Shown here in pieces: positions 7,660 to 15,722 of a stretch of 21,492 nt of DNA (its first letter is position 1; each line of letters begins with the position of its first letter). Both the position numbers and the translations under genes were made by a program. The notes below the pieces were generated by a model. It saw only the letters and a list, made by a program, of their open reading frames with translations, was not told the DNA's origin and did no database searches. This DNA comes from Bacteroides sp. (GTDB taxonomy: Bacteria; Bacteroidota; Bacteroidia; Bacteroidales; Bacteroidaceae), in NCBI GenBank assembly GCA_030152865.1, contig JASLIW010000034.1, forward strand, positions 1-21,492. Direction: 5' to 3'.

Positions 7660-7878
7660 TTACTGGCTTATACTGTCTTTGGTATCTACTCCCCAGTAGA
7701 TAATCTCTTCTAGCTGGAGTGGGTCTGCCTTGCTAAAGAAGAAGGTATAGAGTAGGTAGCTCAAGATAATTAGTATCATAATCCAAAAAACTCTTCGCCT
7801 TCTGTTGATACGCTTGAAGCGGTTGTTTCTATGTACGATTTCTCTGAGCAGGTCTGTTTCTTTATCTAGCTGTGTCAT
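7660..7878 (-). CDS. Small single-helix membrane protein
   Basis: A 72-aa protein with a charged N-terminal half (Arg-rich, residues 12-29), one transmembrane helix at about 30-49 (VFWIMILIILSYLLYTFFF) and an acidic C-terminal tail. The basic side before the helix predicts an N-in topology. It lies upstream of the PCMD lipoprotein gene in the same direction with an 88-nt gap and could be cotranscribed. I do not recognise a family. The helix next to a strong basic patch makes a real protein likely. Confidence 0.55.
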   Translation of the reverse strand: MTQLDKETDLLREIVHRNNRFKRINRRRRVFWIMILIILSYLLYTFFFSKADPLQLEEIIYWGVDTKDSISQ

Positions 7879-8029
7879 ACTTGTAAATTTAGCTTATATA
7901 GTATATAACATTTATTAAGTCTATTTTGTTACTTTAAGATATGCTTAACAATGAATCAGATAGCAGGAGCAGCTGAGCCGAATACCGAAGAGGTGGCTTA
8001 GAACCGTTTGTAGAAGTCGTTTAAAAGGC

Positions 8030-8046
8030 TTATACTAGTAGTATAA
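8030..8046. promoter_or_regulatory. Palindrome immediately upstream of the first GIY-YIG-like gene
   Basis: TTATACT (8030-8036), AGT, AGTATAA (8040-8046) is a perfect 7-bp inverted repeat 12 nt before the ATG at 8059. The TATACTA half recurs at 8064-8070 just inside the gene and could pair with TAGTATA (8039-8045) instead, enclosing the start codon. Confidence 0.5.
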
Positions 8047-8058
8047 ATCTATATTACT

Positions 8059-8430
8059 ATGACTATACTAAAATTAGACGCTGGACTTAGGGTGAAGGGG
8101 CACTCGGGTCAATTGTACTATTTTGAGGAGCACTTTTATCATCCTAAGCAGCCCTTAGCTTTGGAAGAGAAAGCTGCTGTCTATCTCTTCTTACGCAAGA
8201 AAAATGATGGAAAGTATTACCCTGTATTCTGTGGACAAACCCCCAACTTGGCCGATATCCATCTGTGTCAAGCAAGCAGGGAGCTAATTCGTCAAAGAAA
8301 GCCCAATCGTCTTTGTGTGTTGTATCAAGAGAATGAAGCCGAACGTAAAAATACCTGGAGAGATCTACTGGCCAATGCCAACTATCAGTTTGTAGCTCAT
8401 CCTTTTTTAGCACCTGAGGAGGTCGTTTAG
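8059..8430 (+). CDS. GIY-YIG-like protein, catalytic residues lost (paralogue A)
   Basis: A 123-aa protein that is a clear paralogue of the one at 18937-19296. Shared blocks in order: LRV-x-G-x-SG-x2-Y-x-F, HPK/HPA, a GIY-equivalent strand (AAVYLFLRKKN, 39-49), DGKYYPVFCGQT (50-61, in place of YIG-x-T), PNL, then RKPNRLCVL, and DLLANANYQF near the end. This order matches GIY-YIG domains: first strand GIY, second strand YIG, then Arg, and later Glu. Here the catalytic Arg after NLA is replaced (NLADIHL) and the late Glu position reads Trp-Arg-Asp instead of Leu-Glu-Asp. It is therefore probably not a nuclease; a binding or regulatory role is possible. It is flanked by a palindrome upstream and a weak hairpin downstream. 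The fold assignment is by pattern only. Confidence 0.7.
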   Translation: MTILKLDAGLRVKGHSGQLYYFEEHFYHPKQPLALEEKAAVYLFLRKKNDGKYYPVFCGQTPNLADIHLCQASRELIRQRKPNRLCVLYQENEAERKNTWRDLLANANYQFVAHPFLAPEEVV

Positions 8431-8467
8431 TATGCTAAGTATTCACAGTTGTATTTGTTTCAGAGCA

Positions 8468-8487
8468 AGCTAAGTGTGAGCTTAGCT
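8468..8487 (+). other. Hairpin after paralogue A, possible weak terminator
   Basis: AGCTAAG (8468-8474) and CTTAGCT (8481-8487) pair across a 6-nt loop, 20 nt before the next promoter. A T-run begins only at 8502, so termination would be weak; it could also be an operator for the downstream promoter. Confidence 0.35.
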
Positions 8488-8507
8488 GTGGTTTCTATCC
8501 CTTTTTT

Positions 8508-8538
8508 TTGGTCAAGAGGCTTTTTTTAGTGACATTTG
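8508..8538 (+). promoter_or_regulatory. Probable promoter of the GH123 gene
   Basis: TTG (8508-8510), 20 nt, GACATTTG (8531-8538), which misses TAnnTTTG only at the first base. It predicts a transcription start near 8545 and so excludes the in-frame TTG at 8508 as a start codon. Confidence 0.5.
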
Positions 8539-8573
8539 GGTTGATAATCTGTATATTAACTAATATAAATCTA

Positions 8574-10376
8574 ATGAATATGCACAAAACGATCCAAAAG
8601 GCCGCTGGCTTGCTTGTAGTGGGCTCTCTTTTTTTAGGAGCTTGTCAATCTCAAAAAGTAAAAGAACCCAGGCGGCTGAGTGAATTTACAGAATGTGTGG
8701 ATCCACTTAAAGATTCTCTTCCTGCTTGGACACAAACTTGGAAGGGTTTTCAAAGCTCTTTCGTGTCTATCGATCAAAAATTCCCCAAATCGCTCGAACC
8801 TAAATTAAGTACGCTTCAGACTAGCCAAGAACTAATTGGTTGGAGGGGAGAGCGACTTTCGGCTCAAGTTTTGCTTTGGTCTGAAGAAGACGTGGCAGAA
8901 ATAGAGTTTGAGTGGTCCGACTTCAAGTCTAAGGAAACGACACTTCCTGCCTCTATTGCTGAGGTTCGTTTTGTGCGCTACGTTATGACTGATGAGTTTG
9001 CGGGCGGCTGTGGCTACCGCAAGCCCGAAGACTTTGCCGCTTCACTGGCTCCAGATATGCTAGACAACATCAATTGCATGGACTTAGAAGGGCAAACAGT
9101 ACGTCCTGTGTGGGTGTCTGTTCATATTCCTTCGGATGCACCAGCAGCTGTGTACGAAAGTCAACTCACAGTGAAGGCCAAAGATCAGAGCAGCCAGAAG
9201 CTGAACCTGAAGCTTGAGGTACAAGATGCAAATCTACTACCACCACATGAATGGGATTTTCACTTAGATTTGTGGCAGCATCCATCGGCAGTAGCGCGTA
9301 CGCATCAAGTAGAGATGTGGAGTGATCAGCACTTTGAAGAGCTGAAGCCTGTGATGAAAATGCTAGCTGATGCTGGACAAAAAGTAATTACTGCTACCCT
9401 CAATAAGGACCCTTGGAACAACCAATGTTATGACCCTTATGCAGATATGATTGTATGGACCAAACACAAAGATGGCAGCTGGTCGTATGACTATAAGGTG
9501 TTTGACCGCTGGGTACAGCTGATGATGGATCTGGGTATAGATAAGATGATCAACTGTTACTCCGTAGTGCCTTGGAATAACGAGTTACACTATTGGGATG
9601 AGGAGACCGAGCAGTTTATCGACTTCCAAGCCAATCCAGGCACCGATGTCTTTAATGAGGTATGGCATCACTTTTTCACCGACTTCAAGGCCCACTTGAA
9701 GGAAAAAGGTTGGTTGGAAATCACAAATGTAGCCATGGATGAACGTACGCCAGAAGAGATGGCACTAACCATTGAAATGCTTCAACGTGAGGCTGCAGAG
9801 CTAGGAATTGCCTATGCCGATAACCAAAAAAGCTATAAGAAATATCCCTTTGTACGAGATATCAGTATTGCTGCTGATGCTTCTTATGATTTGGCAGATA
9901 TTGAATCACGCAGGGCAGATGGCTTAGTGACTACCTATTACGTGTGTTGTTCAGACCTATTCCCCAATACATTTACTTTCTCTGAATCTGCAGAGGCTGT
10001 GTATATGGGGTGGTACGCTTATGCAGGAGGTTTTGATGGCTTGTTGCGTTGGGCATACAACTCTTGGGTAGAAAACCCACTCACAGATTCTCGCTTCCTC
10101 TCTTGGCCAGCAGGCGACACCTACATCGTTTACCCACAAGCTAGAAGCTCCATTCGTTTTGAGCGTTTGGTGGAGGGGATACAAGATGTAAGCAAAGTCA
10201 AACAACTTAAAGCCAAACTTCAGGCTGAGGCAAGTCCAGCAGCTGAGCAAGGGCTTAAAGAGCTCGATACTCTTTTACAAGAATTTAGTACGACAAGCCC
10301 GCAGCGTGACTATGTAGAGATGATACATGATGCGAAAGCTTTGCTTAACAAACTCACTCAACAAATAAAGAAGTAA
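8574..10376 (+). CDS. GH123-type glycoside hydrolase lipoprotein (DUF4091)
   Basis: Counted from ATG 8574 (a second ATG lies two codons on) the protein has 600 aa. The lipoprotein signal ends in FLGAC (Cys24), which predicts an outer-membrane or surface lipoprotein. Residues about 70-215 form a beta-rich N-domain (GWRGERLSAQVLLWS, RPVWVSVHIPSDAPAAVYESQLTV), as in GH123 enzymes. The catalytic barrel follows, with the tandem Asp389-Glu390 in AMDER at the expected place; in GH123 these are the polarising Asp and acid/base Glu for N-acetyl-assisted cleavage of beta-GalNAc. The C-terminal part (SWPAGDTYIVYP, RFERLVEGIQD) is typical of DUF4091. Likely action: releasing GalNAc from host glycolipids or glycans (family inference). 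There are no SusC/SusD genes beside it. It has its own promoter and a very strong terminator. Confidence 0.82.
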   Translation: MNMHKTIQKAAGLLVVGSLFLGACQSQKVKEPRRLSEFTECVDPLKDSLPAWTQTWKGFQSSFVSIDQKFPKSLEPKLSTLQTSQELIGWRGERLSAQVLLWSEEDVAEIEFEWSDFKSKETTLPASIAEVRFVRYVMTDEFAGGCGYRKPEDFAASLAPDMLDNINCMDLEGQTVRPVWVSVHIPSDAPAAVYESQLTVKAKDQSSQKLNLKLEVQDANLLPPHEWDFHLDLWQHPSAVARTHQVEMWSDQHFEELKPVMKMLADAGQKVITATLNKDPWNNQCYDPYADMIVWTKHKDGSWSYDYKVFDRWVQLMMDLGIDKMINCYSVVPWNNELHYWDEETEQFIDFQANPGTDVFNEVWHHFFTDFKAHLKEKGWLEITNVAMDERTPEEMALTIEMLQREAAELGIAYADNQKSYKKYPFVRDISIAADASYDLADIESRRADGLVTTYYVCCSDLFPNTFTFSESAEAVYMGWYAYAGGFDGLLRWAYNSWVENPLTDSRFLSWPAGDTYIVYPQARSSIRFERLVEGIQDVSKVKQLKAKLQAEASPAAEQGLKELDTLLQEFSTTSPQRDYVEMIHDAKALLNKLTQQIKK

Positions 10377-10397
10377 ATCTACTTCCTTACTTCAAGT

Positions 10398-10442
10398 ATA
10401 AGCGTCCCAGCTCAAGCTTAGAGCTGGGACGCTTATTTTTTA
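10398..10442 (+). terminator. Strong intrinsic terminator of the GH123 gene
   Basis: A perfect 16-bp stem (10398-10413 with 10421-10436; core GCGTCCCAGCTC) with a 7-nt loop, followed by a run of T. Confidence 0.95.
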
Positions 10443-10613
10443 ATACGATTGTATTCTTTGGGCTCCAGCGCTGGAGCTAGAGTAGGGAAGTACGTAAATA
10501 AGGAATTTTTAAAGACAGTCCTTAAAGGAGAATCGATAAAAAATTGTATCTTATAGTCTGTTCAACCTTCTCATTATAGATTAGGATGTGTTTGATATAA
10601 ATAAGGATTGAGT

Positions 10614-11984
10614 ATGGCTAAGATAGTAGAATTTTCAAAGAAGCAGGTAAGTGTAAATATCAATTTCAGAAGAGATATGATTACAGCCGCATCATTACTG
10701 AAGACCTGGCAGGTAGGGGATTATAAAGAGGAGATAAAGGCTGTACGTACTGCTTATGCCCAAGCAAAAACCGATGAGGCTATTGAACAGTTGAATCGTA
10801 AGCTCTATACTTTGTTAGGACAGCTTAAACTGAGTGTATTAGATTGGTTAAAGGGTTTTGAAAGTGGCGCTACTGCCATAGTTATTCATTCCTATTATTC
10901 TGCTATTGAGGAGTACATGCGGGTGCTTACTGCTGGCAATAAGTACAATCTTTTAGGTAGTCCAGAAGAGATGGTGCGCAGTATCTTGATACGAAGAGCC
11001 AAGAAGCAGCTGGTACGCGTATCCAACAGCATGGATAAGTTAGAAAAGTATCAGTTTCAACAGTTCAGCATTACAGATGCTTATTTAGAAGGAGTGGATA
11101 TACAGAATGAGACACTGCTCTATGATGACCAGCTTATCTTGCAGGATCAGTTTAACTTTTACTCTAGCTACGCCAATGAGCAGGAGTATGCTACACTGTT
11201 AGAAGCACTAGATGTTATTGCTTATTTCCGTGGCCGTCCTTGCATAGCCAAAACTGCCAGTGCAGGTCATGATGAAGTACCTCTAAATAGGCATACCCAC
11301 TTTCATTTGATAGACTTACTCTCTCTACATGAGCCAGCAGTAACCGAGCAACGCAGCCCTTTTTATGTAACTTCTCTTGTTTTGCCTTACTTTAAGGAGA
11401 CAGAAGCTATGTACTCTCCACAGATTTACTCTACTCAAATCACCCATCCCCAAATCCTTCGACTTTACCACCAAGCCTTGCAAGAGATGGATCCAACTAG
11501 ACACTACCAGGCGCTATGCAAGGTCTATGATTATGCACTGGCTTGCGAAGAGTTGCTTGTAGATCGAACCAAAGGAAAGGGGCAGCTGCTCCATTACTTC
11601 TATCAAGAAGCCTTAGAAGCAGAACTAACCCCTATCTATTATTTGGATAGTGGCCTAGAGTATGATCCCGAAAAGAATGAGTTTCATATGGTACGTGAGC
11701 AGAGCTACAAAGATGTGTTGCAAGAACTCAAAACGCTTAGCCAAACCCTAGTTAGCAACTGGCAAGAATACGAAAATAAAGCACTGTCTAAACTTTTTCA
11801 GGCTCTGGCTGAAGCACAGTTTTACAAACTTAGCAAGCAGGCTAAGGATCAGCATTTTGGTCACTGCTTAGAGGTAGAGAATATCTTTATGGAACTCGTA
11901 GCCTGCTACTTGGTAGAGCGCTTGAACCCGCAGCTCAAAGAACTCATACACACCGACAAAGAACTTGTATGTCCTAGGGTCTAG
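10614..11984 (+). CDS. Uncharacterised 456-aa cytosolic protein
   Basis: The start is the ATG at 10614 (MAKIVEFSKKQ); the TTG two codons earlier is less likely. There is no signal peptide and no membrane helix. The first 160 residues are mainly helical and charged (SLLKTWQVGDYKEEIKAV, IEQLNRKLYTLLGQLKLSVLDWLKG, SILIRRAKKQLVRVSNSMDKLEKYQF). A central stretch contains FRGRPCIAKT and a His-rich RHTHFHLIDLL (about 226-236). The last 170 residues are again helical, with YQALCKVYDYALACEELL and HCLEVENIFMELVACYLVERLNPQL. The early and late helical parts have a repeat-like look. I recognise no family. It stands alone between the GH123 terminator and aqpZ, with no partner to suggest a role. Confidence 0.8.
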   Translation: MAKIVEFSKKQVSVNINFRRDMITAASLLKTWQVGDYKEEIKAVRTAYAQAKTDEAIEQLNRKLYTLLGQLKLSVLDWLKGFESGATAIVIHSYYSAIEEYMRVLTAGNKYNLLGSPEEMVRSILIRRAKKQLVRVSNSMDKLEKYQFQQFSITDAYLEGVDIQNETLLYDDQLILQDQFNFYSSYANEQEYATLLEALDVIAYFRGRPCIAKTASAGHDEVPLNRHTHFHLIDLLSLHEPAVTEQRSPFYVTSLVLPYFKETEAMYSPQIYSTQITHPQILRLYHQALQEMDPTRHYQALCKVYDYALACEELLVDRTKGKGQLLHYFYQEALEAELTPIYYLDSGLEYDPEKNEFHMVREQSYKDVLQELKTLSQTLVSNWQEYENKALSKLFQALAEAQFYKLSKQAKDQHFGHCLEVENIFMELVACYLVERLNPQLKELIHTDKELVCPRV

Positions 11985-12167
11985 GCGAACTAAATTAGAC
12001 TTTTTGATTCAATAGGCTGCTTTTTATACTTACAAAAAGTAAGCAAAACTTCTATGTTCTCTTTTTTGGCAATATTTAGTAGAAATATGACTGAAAAAAG
12101 AAATCATGGGGTGAAAATATTCAAAAACTAATCCTCAACTTTACAACTCATTATAAAGATAATAAGT

Positions 12168-12848
12168 ATGAAAAAGTATGTAGCCGAAATGTTCGGCACT
12201 ATGGTTTTAGTTTTGATGGGTTGTGGGGCCGCAGTTTTTGCAGGTACTACTCAGCCTTTTACTCCTATTGGTACATTGGGTGTTGCTTTTGCCTTTGGTT
12301 TGGCAGTACTTGCTATGGTCTATACCATTGGTAAGATATCGGGTTGTCACATTAACCCCGCTATAACACTGGGTCTGCTAGTTTGCAACAAGATTTCAGG
12401 CAAGGATGCCACGATGTATATGCTGTTTCAGGTTATAGGTGCATTGATCGGCTCAGCTATCCTTTGTGTTTTAGCCCAACACTCAGGTTCTACCACCACG
12501 TATACAGGTGCCAACAGCTATACTGAGCTTATTCCAGCTTTTGTGGCCGAAACTGTGTTTACCTTTATTTTTGTGATGGTGGTGCTAGGTGCTACCTCCA
12601 AAGGTGCTGATAATCAGTTTGCTGGTCTAGCAATAGGACTTAGCTTGGTATTGATACACATCGTATGTATTCCTATCACAGGTACTTCTGTCAATCCAGC
12701 TCGTAGTATAGCACCCGCTATATTTGAGTTGTTAGGTGGTAGTGCTGTGGCTATCCAACAACTTTGGTTGTTTATCGCTGCTCCCTTTCTAGGTGCAATC
12801 TTAGCAGGAGGAGTTTGGGGATACCTAGACACAGCCAAAGAAGATTAA
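12168..12848 (+). CDS. aqpZ: Aquaporin Z (water channel)
   Basis: A 226-aa MIP-family channel of usual length with six membrane helices. Both pore motifs are intact: HINPAITLG (NPA at 63-65) and TSVNPARS (NPA at 176-178). The four selectivity-filter residues line up with E. coli AqpZ at a constant offset after the first: Phe43, His164, Thr173 and Arg179. The His and the narrow Thr/Arg filter mark a water-selective aquaporin rather than a glycerol facilitator. It acts in the inner membrane in fast water flux. It is a single gene, with 183 nt of AT-rich DNA before it (no convincing promoter found) and a terminator 29 nt after its stop. Confidence 0.95.
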   Translation: MKKYVAEMFGTMVLVLMGCGAAVFAGTTQPFTPIGTLGVAFAFGLAVLAMVYTIGKISGCHINPAITLGLLVCNKISGKDATMYMLFQVIGALIGSAILCVLAQHSGSTTTYTGANSYTELIPAFVAETVFTFIFVMVVLGATSKGADNQFAGLAIGLSLVLIHIVCIPITGTSVNPARSIAPAIFELLGGSAVAIQQLWLFIAAPFLGAILAGGVWGYLDTAKED

Positions 12849-12876
12849 ATTAAAACTATTTAAAGTTTAGTAGAGA

Positions 12877-12907
12877 GGCAGGTTCTTAGATAAGAGCTTG
12901 CCTTTTT
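12877..12907 (+). terminator. Intrinsic terminator of aqpZ
   Basis: GGCAGGTTCTTA and TAAGAGCTTGCC pair over 12 bp with two G-U wobbles that form only in the + strand RNA, loop GA, then five T. Confidence 0.9.
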
Positions 12908-13266
12908 CTATGCAATAAGCTAAGGGGAAATAAATTTATCCTGCTTTTCTTTGCATAAAGCTTTGTTTTGCTTTAATTTCGCCCTCAGTAATGCATCAAG
13001 AGTGGTATATAATACCCACCAACCGAGCTATGTTGTGCTACGGTGGTTTCAATGATGTGAAAAGTAAACTTTTAAAAGAACAACAGTATGAAAACGATTT
13101 CATCCTTGAGCAACATTCGTTGCACGACCTCTCTACTTGTCGTATTTCGTCTGAGTACCCCCAAGAGGTACTTCATCCGACAAAAAGTAATTGATAAAGA
13201 GCACAGGAAAACACAGTGTCCCTCTTTTATACCTACTTTTTGTATCACATTTAAATTAGACGAATT
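12908..13266. other. Gene-poor stretch
   Basis: Short open frames of 60-80 codons occur on both strands (for example 12991-13194 +), but none has protein-like composition, a promoter or a recognisable motif. It may hold the leader and promoter of the gene at 13267. No structure I would defend. Confidence 0.5.
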
Positions 13267-13821
13267 ATGATTCCAGAAAAATATGAGTTTATTCATCCCG
13301 AAGAACAACTTCAATTATTAAATAATGACTTGATTAGGGCTTATCCTAAGTACGAAAGTGCAGAAGACAAAGCCAAGAGGATTGAAAAAGAGCGGGCACT
13401 ACTTTGTAAGTATGCTTTCTTTTTGTGGGAGCAACGCACGCGTATCCTTAGTGATAGCAGACTTTTTCTGACTCCCGTACCTATTGACAATTTCATCGTG
13501 TCGCATACACGCCATGGTTCTGATAAGCCTACCTTAGGTATTCTAGTGGAGTGGTGGGCTTATGCAAGAGAGCAGGTATGGCAAGTAGATGAGCAAGGGC
13601 AAAAGTGGCTCATCTTTGAGTTTCAAGGACACTATTTAAGTGGGAATAATCGCTGTAAGGCAGTGAATGCTTCAGGTGAATTACGTAAACTTGTAGTCGA
13701 TTGCTTCTCTTCCTTATTTGTCCCTTTTTATAAGATACACAAACTCTATGAAGAGCCCCAAGCGCTGTATGAGTCCTATTGTTTTCCTCAAGCCCTAGAG
13801 TTATTACTTAAGGCTCAGTAA
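13267..13821 (+). CDS. Uncharacterised 184-aa protein
   Basis: A soluble protein that starts at ATG 13267 (MIPEKYEFIHPEEQLQLL), without signal or membrane segment. The first 70 residues are helical and charged. A middle part rich in aromatics follows: TLGILVEWWAYAREQVWQVDEQGQKWLIFEFQGHYLSGNNRC, which looks like paired beta strands around a turn (about 91-137). A C-terminal helix pair comes last (FSSLFVPFYKIHKLYEEPQALYES). There are two Cys in the body (Cys136 in NNRC and Cys149 in VVDC). I recognise no family. It is a single gene with a strong terminator 22 nt downstream and an AT-rich gap upstream. Coding looks real from length, codon use like its neighbours and the terminator. Confidence 0.72.
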   Translation: MIPEKYEFIHPEEQLQLLNNDLIRAYPKYESAEDKAKRIEKERALLCKYAFFLWEQRTRILSDSRLFLTPVPIDNFIVSHTRHGSDKPTLGILVEWWAYAREQVWQVDEQGQKWLIFEFQGHYLSGNNRCKAVNASGELRKLVVDCFSSLFVPFYKIHKLYEEPQALYESYCFPQALELLLKAQ

Positions 13822-13842
13822 AGCTGTAGTTCATACTGCTTG

Positions 13843-13884
13843 AGATGCCTCTACCCTTAGCCTATTAGGGGTGAGGCATCTTTT
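13843..13884 (+). terminator. Intrinsic terminator
   Basis: AGATGCCTC (13843-13851) pairs with GAGGCATCT (13873-13881); a second inner stem (ACCCTTA with TAGGGGT, one G-U in the + RNA) extends it. It is followed by T. Confidence 0.88.
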
Positions 13885-14066
13885 GGTTTATTTACGGTTG
13901 CTCCATCGGCTGTCGTTTTGTATAAATGGCTGCTATTGAGAGCTTAATGCTGGCATATATTTGTAAGAATGAGAAAAAATGCCAGGTATTATTTTGTTTG
14001 TATGGCAGAATCTTTATCTTTAGTACAAGCTTAAAAACAACGAATTAACTAAATCTACAACAGGCT

Positions 14067-14273
14067 ATGAAAACAGGAAAAAGAAAGACCTTCTGGATAA
14101 ATCTAATCGGAGTATTACAGGCTATCTTATTTGTAAGCCTTATGGTGTTCTTAGTATTGAAGTGGACATCATCCAACCCACTAGATGACTTACTTAGCTT
14201 AAGTCTTTTTGCGGGTATCTTGAGCTTGTCCTTTGTGGGAAGCTACCTCAACTACCGGATGAGGCTAGAGTAG
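14067..14273 (+). CDS. Small two-helix membrane protein
   Basis: A 68-aa protein with a basic N-terminus (KTGKRKTF), helix 1 at about 10-32 (WINLIGVLQAILFVSLMVFLVLKW), a short loop (TSSNPLDD) and helix 2 at about 40-60 (LLSLSLFAGILSLSFVGSYL), ending YRMRLE. Both ends are predicted inside. No family recognised. It is transcribed toward the gene at 14588-14328 and both share the terminator between them. Confidence 0.6.
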   Translation: MKTGKRKTFWINLIGVLQAILFVSLMVFLVLKWTSSNPLDDLLSLSLFAGILSLSFVGSYLNYRMRLE

Positions 14274-14292
14274 TAATCAATGTATAAACAGA

Positions 14293-14322
14293 AAAGCTTA
14301 CTTTAAAGAGTAGGCTTTTTTT
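14293..14322. terminator. Terminator between two convergent small membrane protein genes
   Basis: AAAGCTTACT (14293-14302) pairs with AGTAGGCTTT (14309-14318), loop TTAAAG, then T. The single U-G wobble fits the + strand RNA best, but the mirror A/T runs suggest it also serves the minus gene. Confidence 0.85.
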
Positions 14323-14327
14323 AGATG

Positions 14328-14588
14328 CTAGCCCTGCTGTAGTAATTGAGTCCAGTCAAACTGACCAACAGCCATCCATATGCCCAGGGCCAGAGCGGCT
14401 AGAATAAATACCAGTAGGCAAGCCTTTGCCCAGTTTTCTTTGGTCTTAGGAGCTTTCTTGCCGAAGGACCATATACAAAGCATAATAATATTAATTCCTG
14501 GTATCACTAAGAGTATAAAGGAGAACAACCATTGTCCTATGCTTACCGTGCGTCTATTATCGTATCTAGAGTTGCCTGTATATGCCAT
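14328..14588 (-). CDS. Two-helix inner-membrane protein, TVSIGxW family
   Basis: An 86-aa protein. After a polar N-terminus it reads TVSIGQWLFSFILLVIPGINIIMLCIWSFG (helix 1 about 17-43), a basic loop KKAPKTKENWAKA, then helix 2 (CLLVFILAALALGIWMAV, about 57-74). From memory, small Gram-positive and Bacteroidetes membrane proteins share this pattern: V-S-x-G-x-W, a Pro in helix 1, W-x-FG at its end, then K-x-NWAKA. Their function is unknown to me. The NWAKA loop should face the cytoplasm. It is a single gene, convergent with the 68-aa membrane protein gene. Confidence 0.72.
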   Translation of the reverse strand: MAYTGNSRYDNRRTVSIGQWLFSFILLVIPGINIIMLCIWSFGKKAPKTKENWAKACLLVFILAALALGIWMAVGQFDWTQLLQQG

Positions 14589-14753
14589 CTATCTATTGTT
14601 TTATTGATTGTGTAAGTCAAATATCTAATTTTTTGGCAATAACACCTAATAAATTGGCCTGAAATGACCAAAAAAATATTAAAGCTCGCATTTAAGTACT
14701 TTAAATAGCTCTTTATAGTTACATTTACAACTAATAAATTTTAATGTACTATT

Positions 14754-15491
14754 ATGTGGAGCGTCTTATCTTTTCCTTTATCCCTAATTTATTATTTACT
14801 TTTTGGAGTGACACTTGTATTCTTTCATGCTTTACAGTGGATCTGTCTTAATCTATTTGGCTATGAAGCCCATAAGCGTAGTGTGGATTGGATGTGTTTC
14901 TTCTTAGTGGCCAATACCTATGTGCTTGGTGCTCGCTATCGTTTTGAAAATCGGCATTTGATACCCGAGCATGTGCCCTTGATTGTGGTGTCCAACCACC
15001 AGAGCTTTTATGATATACCTGCCATAGTCTGGTTCCTGCGTAAACACCACATTAAGTTTGTAGCAAAAAAAGAGTTGAGTAAGGGTGTGCCAGGTATCTC
15101 TTATAACCTAAGAAAAGGAGGTTCTGCGCTGATAAACCGTAAGGATCCTCGTCAAGCCCTACGTGAGATACGCAAACTTGGCGAATATATAGAAAGCACC
15201 AATCGCTCTGCGGTTATTTTTCCAGAAGGTACACGCTCGCATACGGGAACACCCAAACCCTTTGCTGAAAGTGGCTTGAAGATACTTTGTAAGTATGCCC
15301 CCTCGGCCTATGTAGTACCTATAAGTATCAACAATGCTTGGAAAATGACAGCTAAGGGTACTTTCCCTATGGGCTTAGGCGTACGGCTCACTTTCACCGT
15401 TCATCCACCTATTCCTGTTGCTGCTGTTCCCTTTGACGAGCTCTTTGAGCAAACTCAAGAGGCTGTAGTGTCTGGAGTGAAAAGTCGCTAA
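14754..15491 (+). CDS. plsC: 1-acyl-sn-glycerol-3-phosphate acyltransferase (PlsC family)
   Basis: A 245-aa membrane-bound acyltransferase. After an N-terminal membrane helix (about 10-33), the four family motifs are in order: NHQSFYD (81-87, the NHx4D catalytic pair), INRKD (127-131), FPEGTRS (156-162, phosphate binding) and VVPISINN (187-194). It adds the second acyl chain to lysophosphatidic acid to make phosphatidic acid, on the cytoplasmic side of the inner membrane. Paralogues acting on other lysolipids share these motifs, so the substrate is an inference. Start at the ATG 14754. It is a single gene with a terminator 29 nt downstream. Confidence 0.88.
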   Translation: MWSVLSFPLSLIYYLLFGVTLVFFHALQWICLNLFGYEAHKRSVDWMCFFLVANTYVLGARYRFENRHLIPEHVPLIVVSNHQSFYDIPAIVWFLRKHHIKFVAKKELSKGVPGISYNLRKGGSALINRKDPRQALREIRKLGEYIESTNRSAVIFPEGTRSHTGTPKPFAESGLKILCKYAPSAYVVPISINNAWKMTAKGTFPMGLGVRLTFTVHPPIPVAAVPFDELFEQTQEAVVSGVKSR

Positions 15492-15520
15492 TAACCACAT
15501 TGCTGAACAGCAGTACACAA

Positions 15521-15554
15521 AAGGTGGAGATCTGGTTTTCTCTACCTTTTTTTG
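15521..15554 (+). terminator. Intrinsic terminator of the acyltransferase gene
   Basis: AAAGGTGGAGA (15521-15531) pairs with TCTCTACCTTT (15540-15550) with one G-U in the + RNA, 8-nt loop, then T. Confidence 0.9.
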
Positions 15555-15722
15555 CACCCTGACACAGCCCCCTTTTGGTCCTGAACTAAGTCAGCTGAGT
15601 CAGGGGCAGAAATTATTTAGGCAGGGAAGAAGTAGATCATAAGGAATCTAACGAAAGGATGACTTGTGTTTCGGGTGTTTCTGATAAAATCACTTGACTT
15701 GGATCAAGAAATGGTATACTTA

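Noticed and set aside
8508..8573. TTG-initiated extension of the GH123 protein
   Set aside because: The TTG is the -33 element of a probable promoter, and the extension puts a second hydrophobic stretch before a good lipoprotein signal.
12991..13194. 67-codon open frame, + strand
   Set aside because: No motif, no promoter, and competing frames of like length on both strands; composition is not convincing.
13072..13314. 80-codon minus-strand frame overlapping the start of the 184-aa gene
   Set aside because: Overlaps a better supported gene and lacks protein-like features.
14625..14690. TTTTTTGG and CCAAAAAA inverted arms, plus a repeated CTAATAAATT near 14650 and 14730
   Set aside because: Low-complexity AT-rich matches with long spacing; expected by chance in such DNA.
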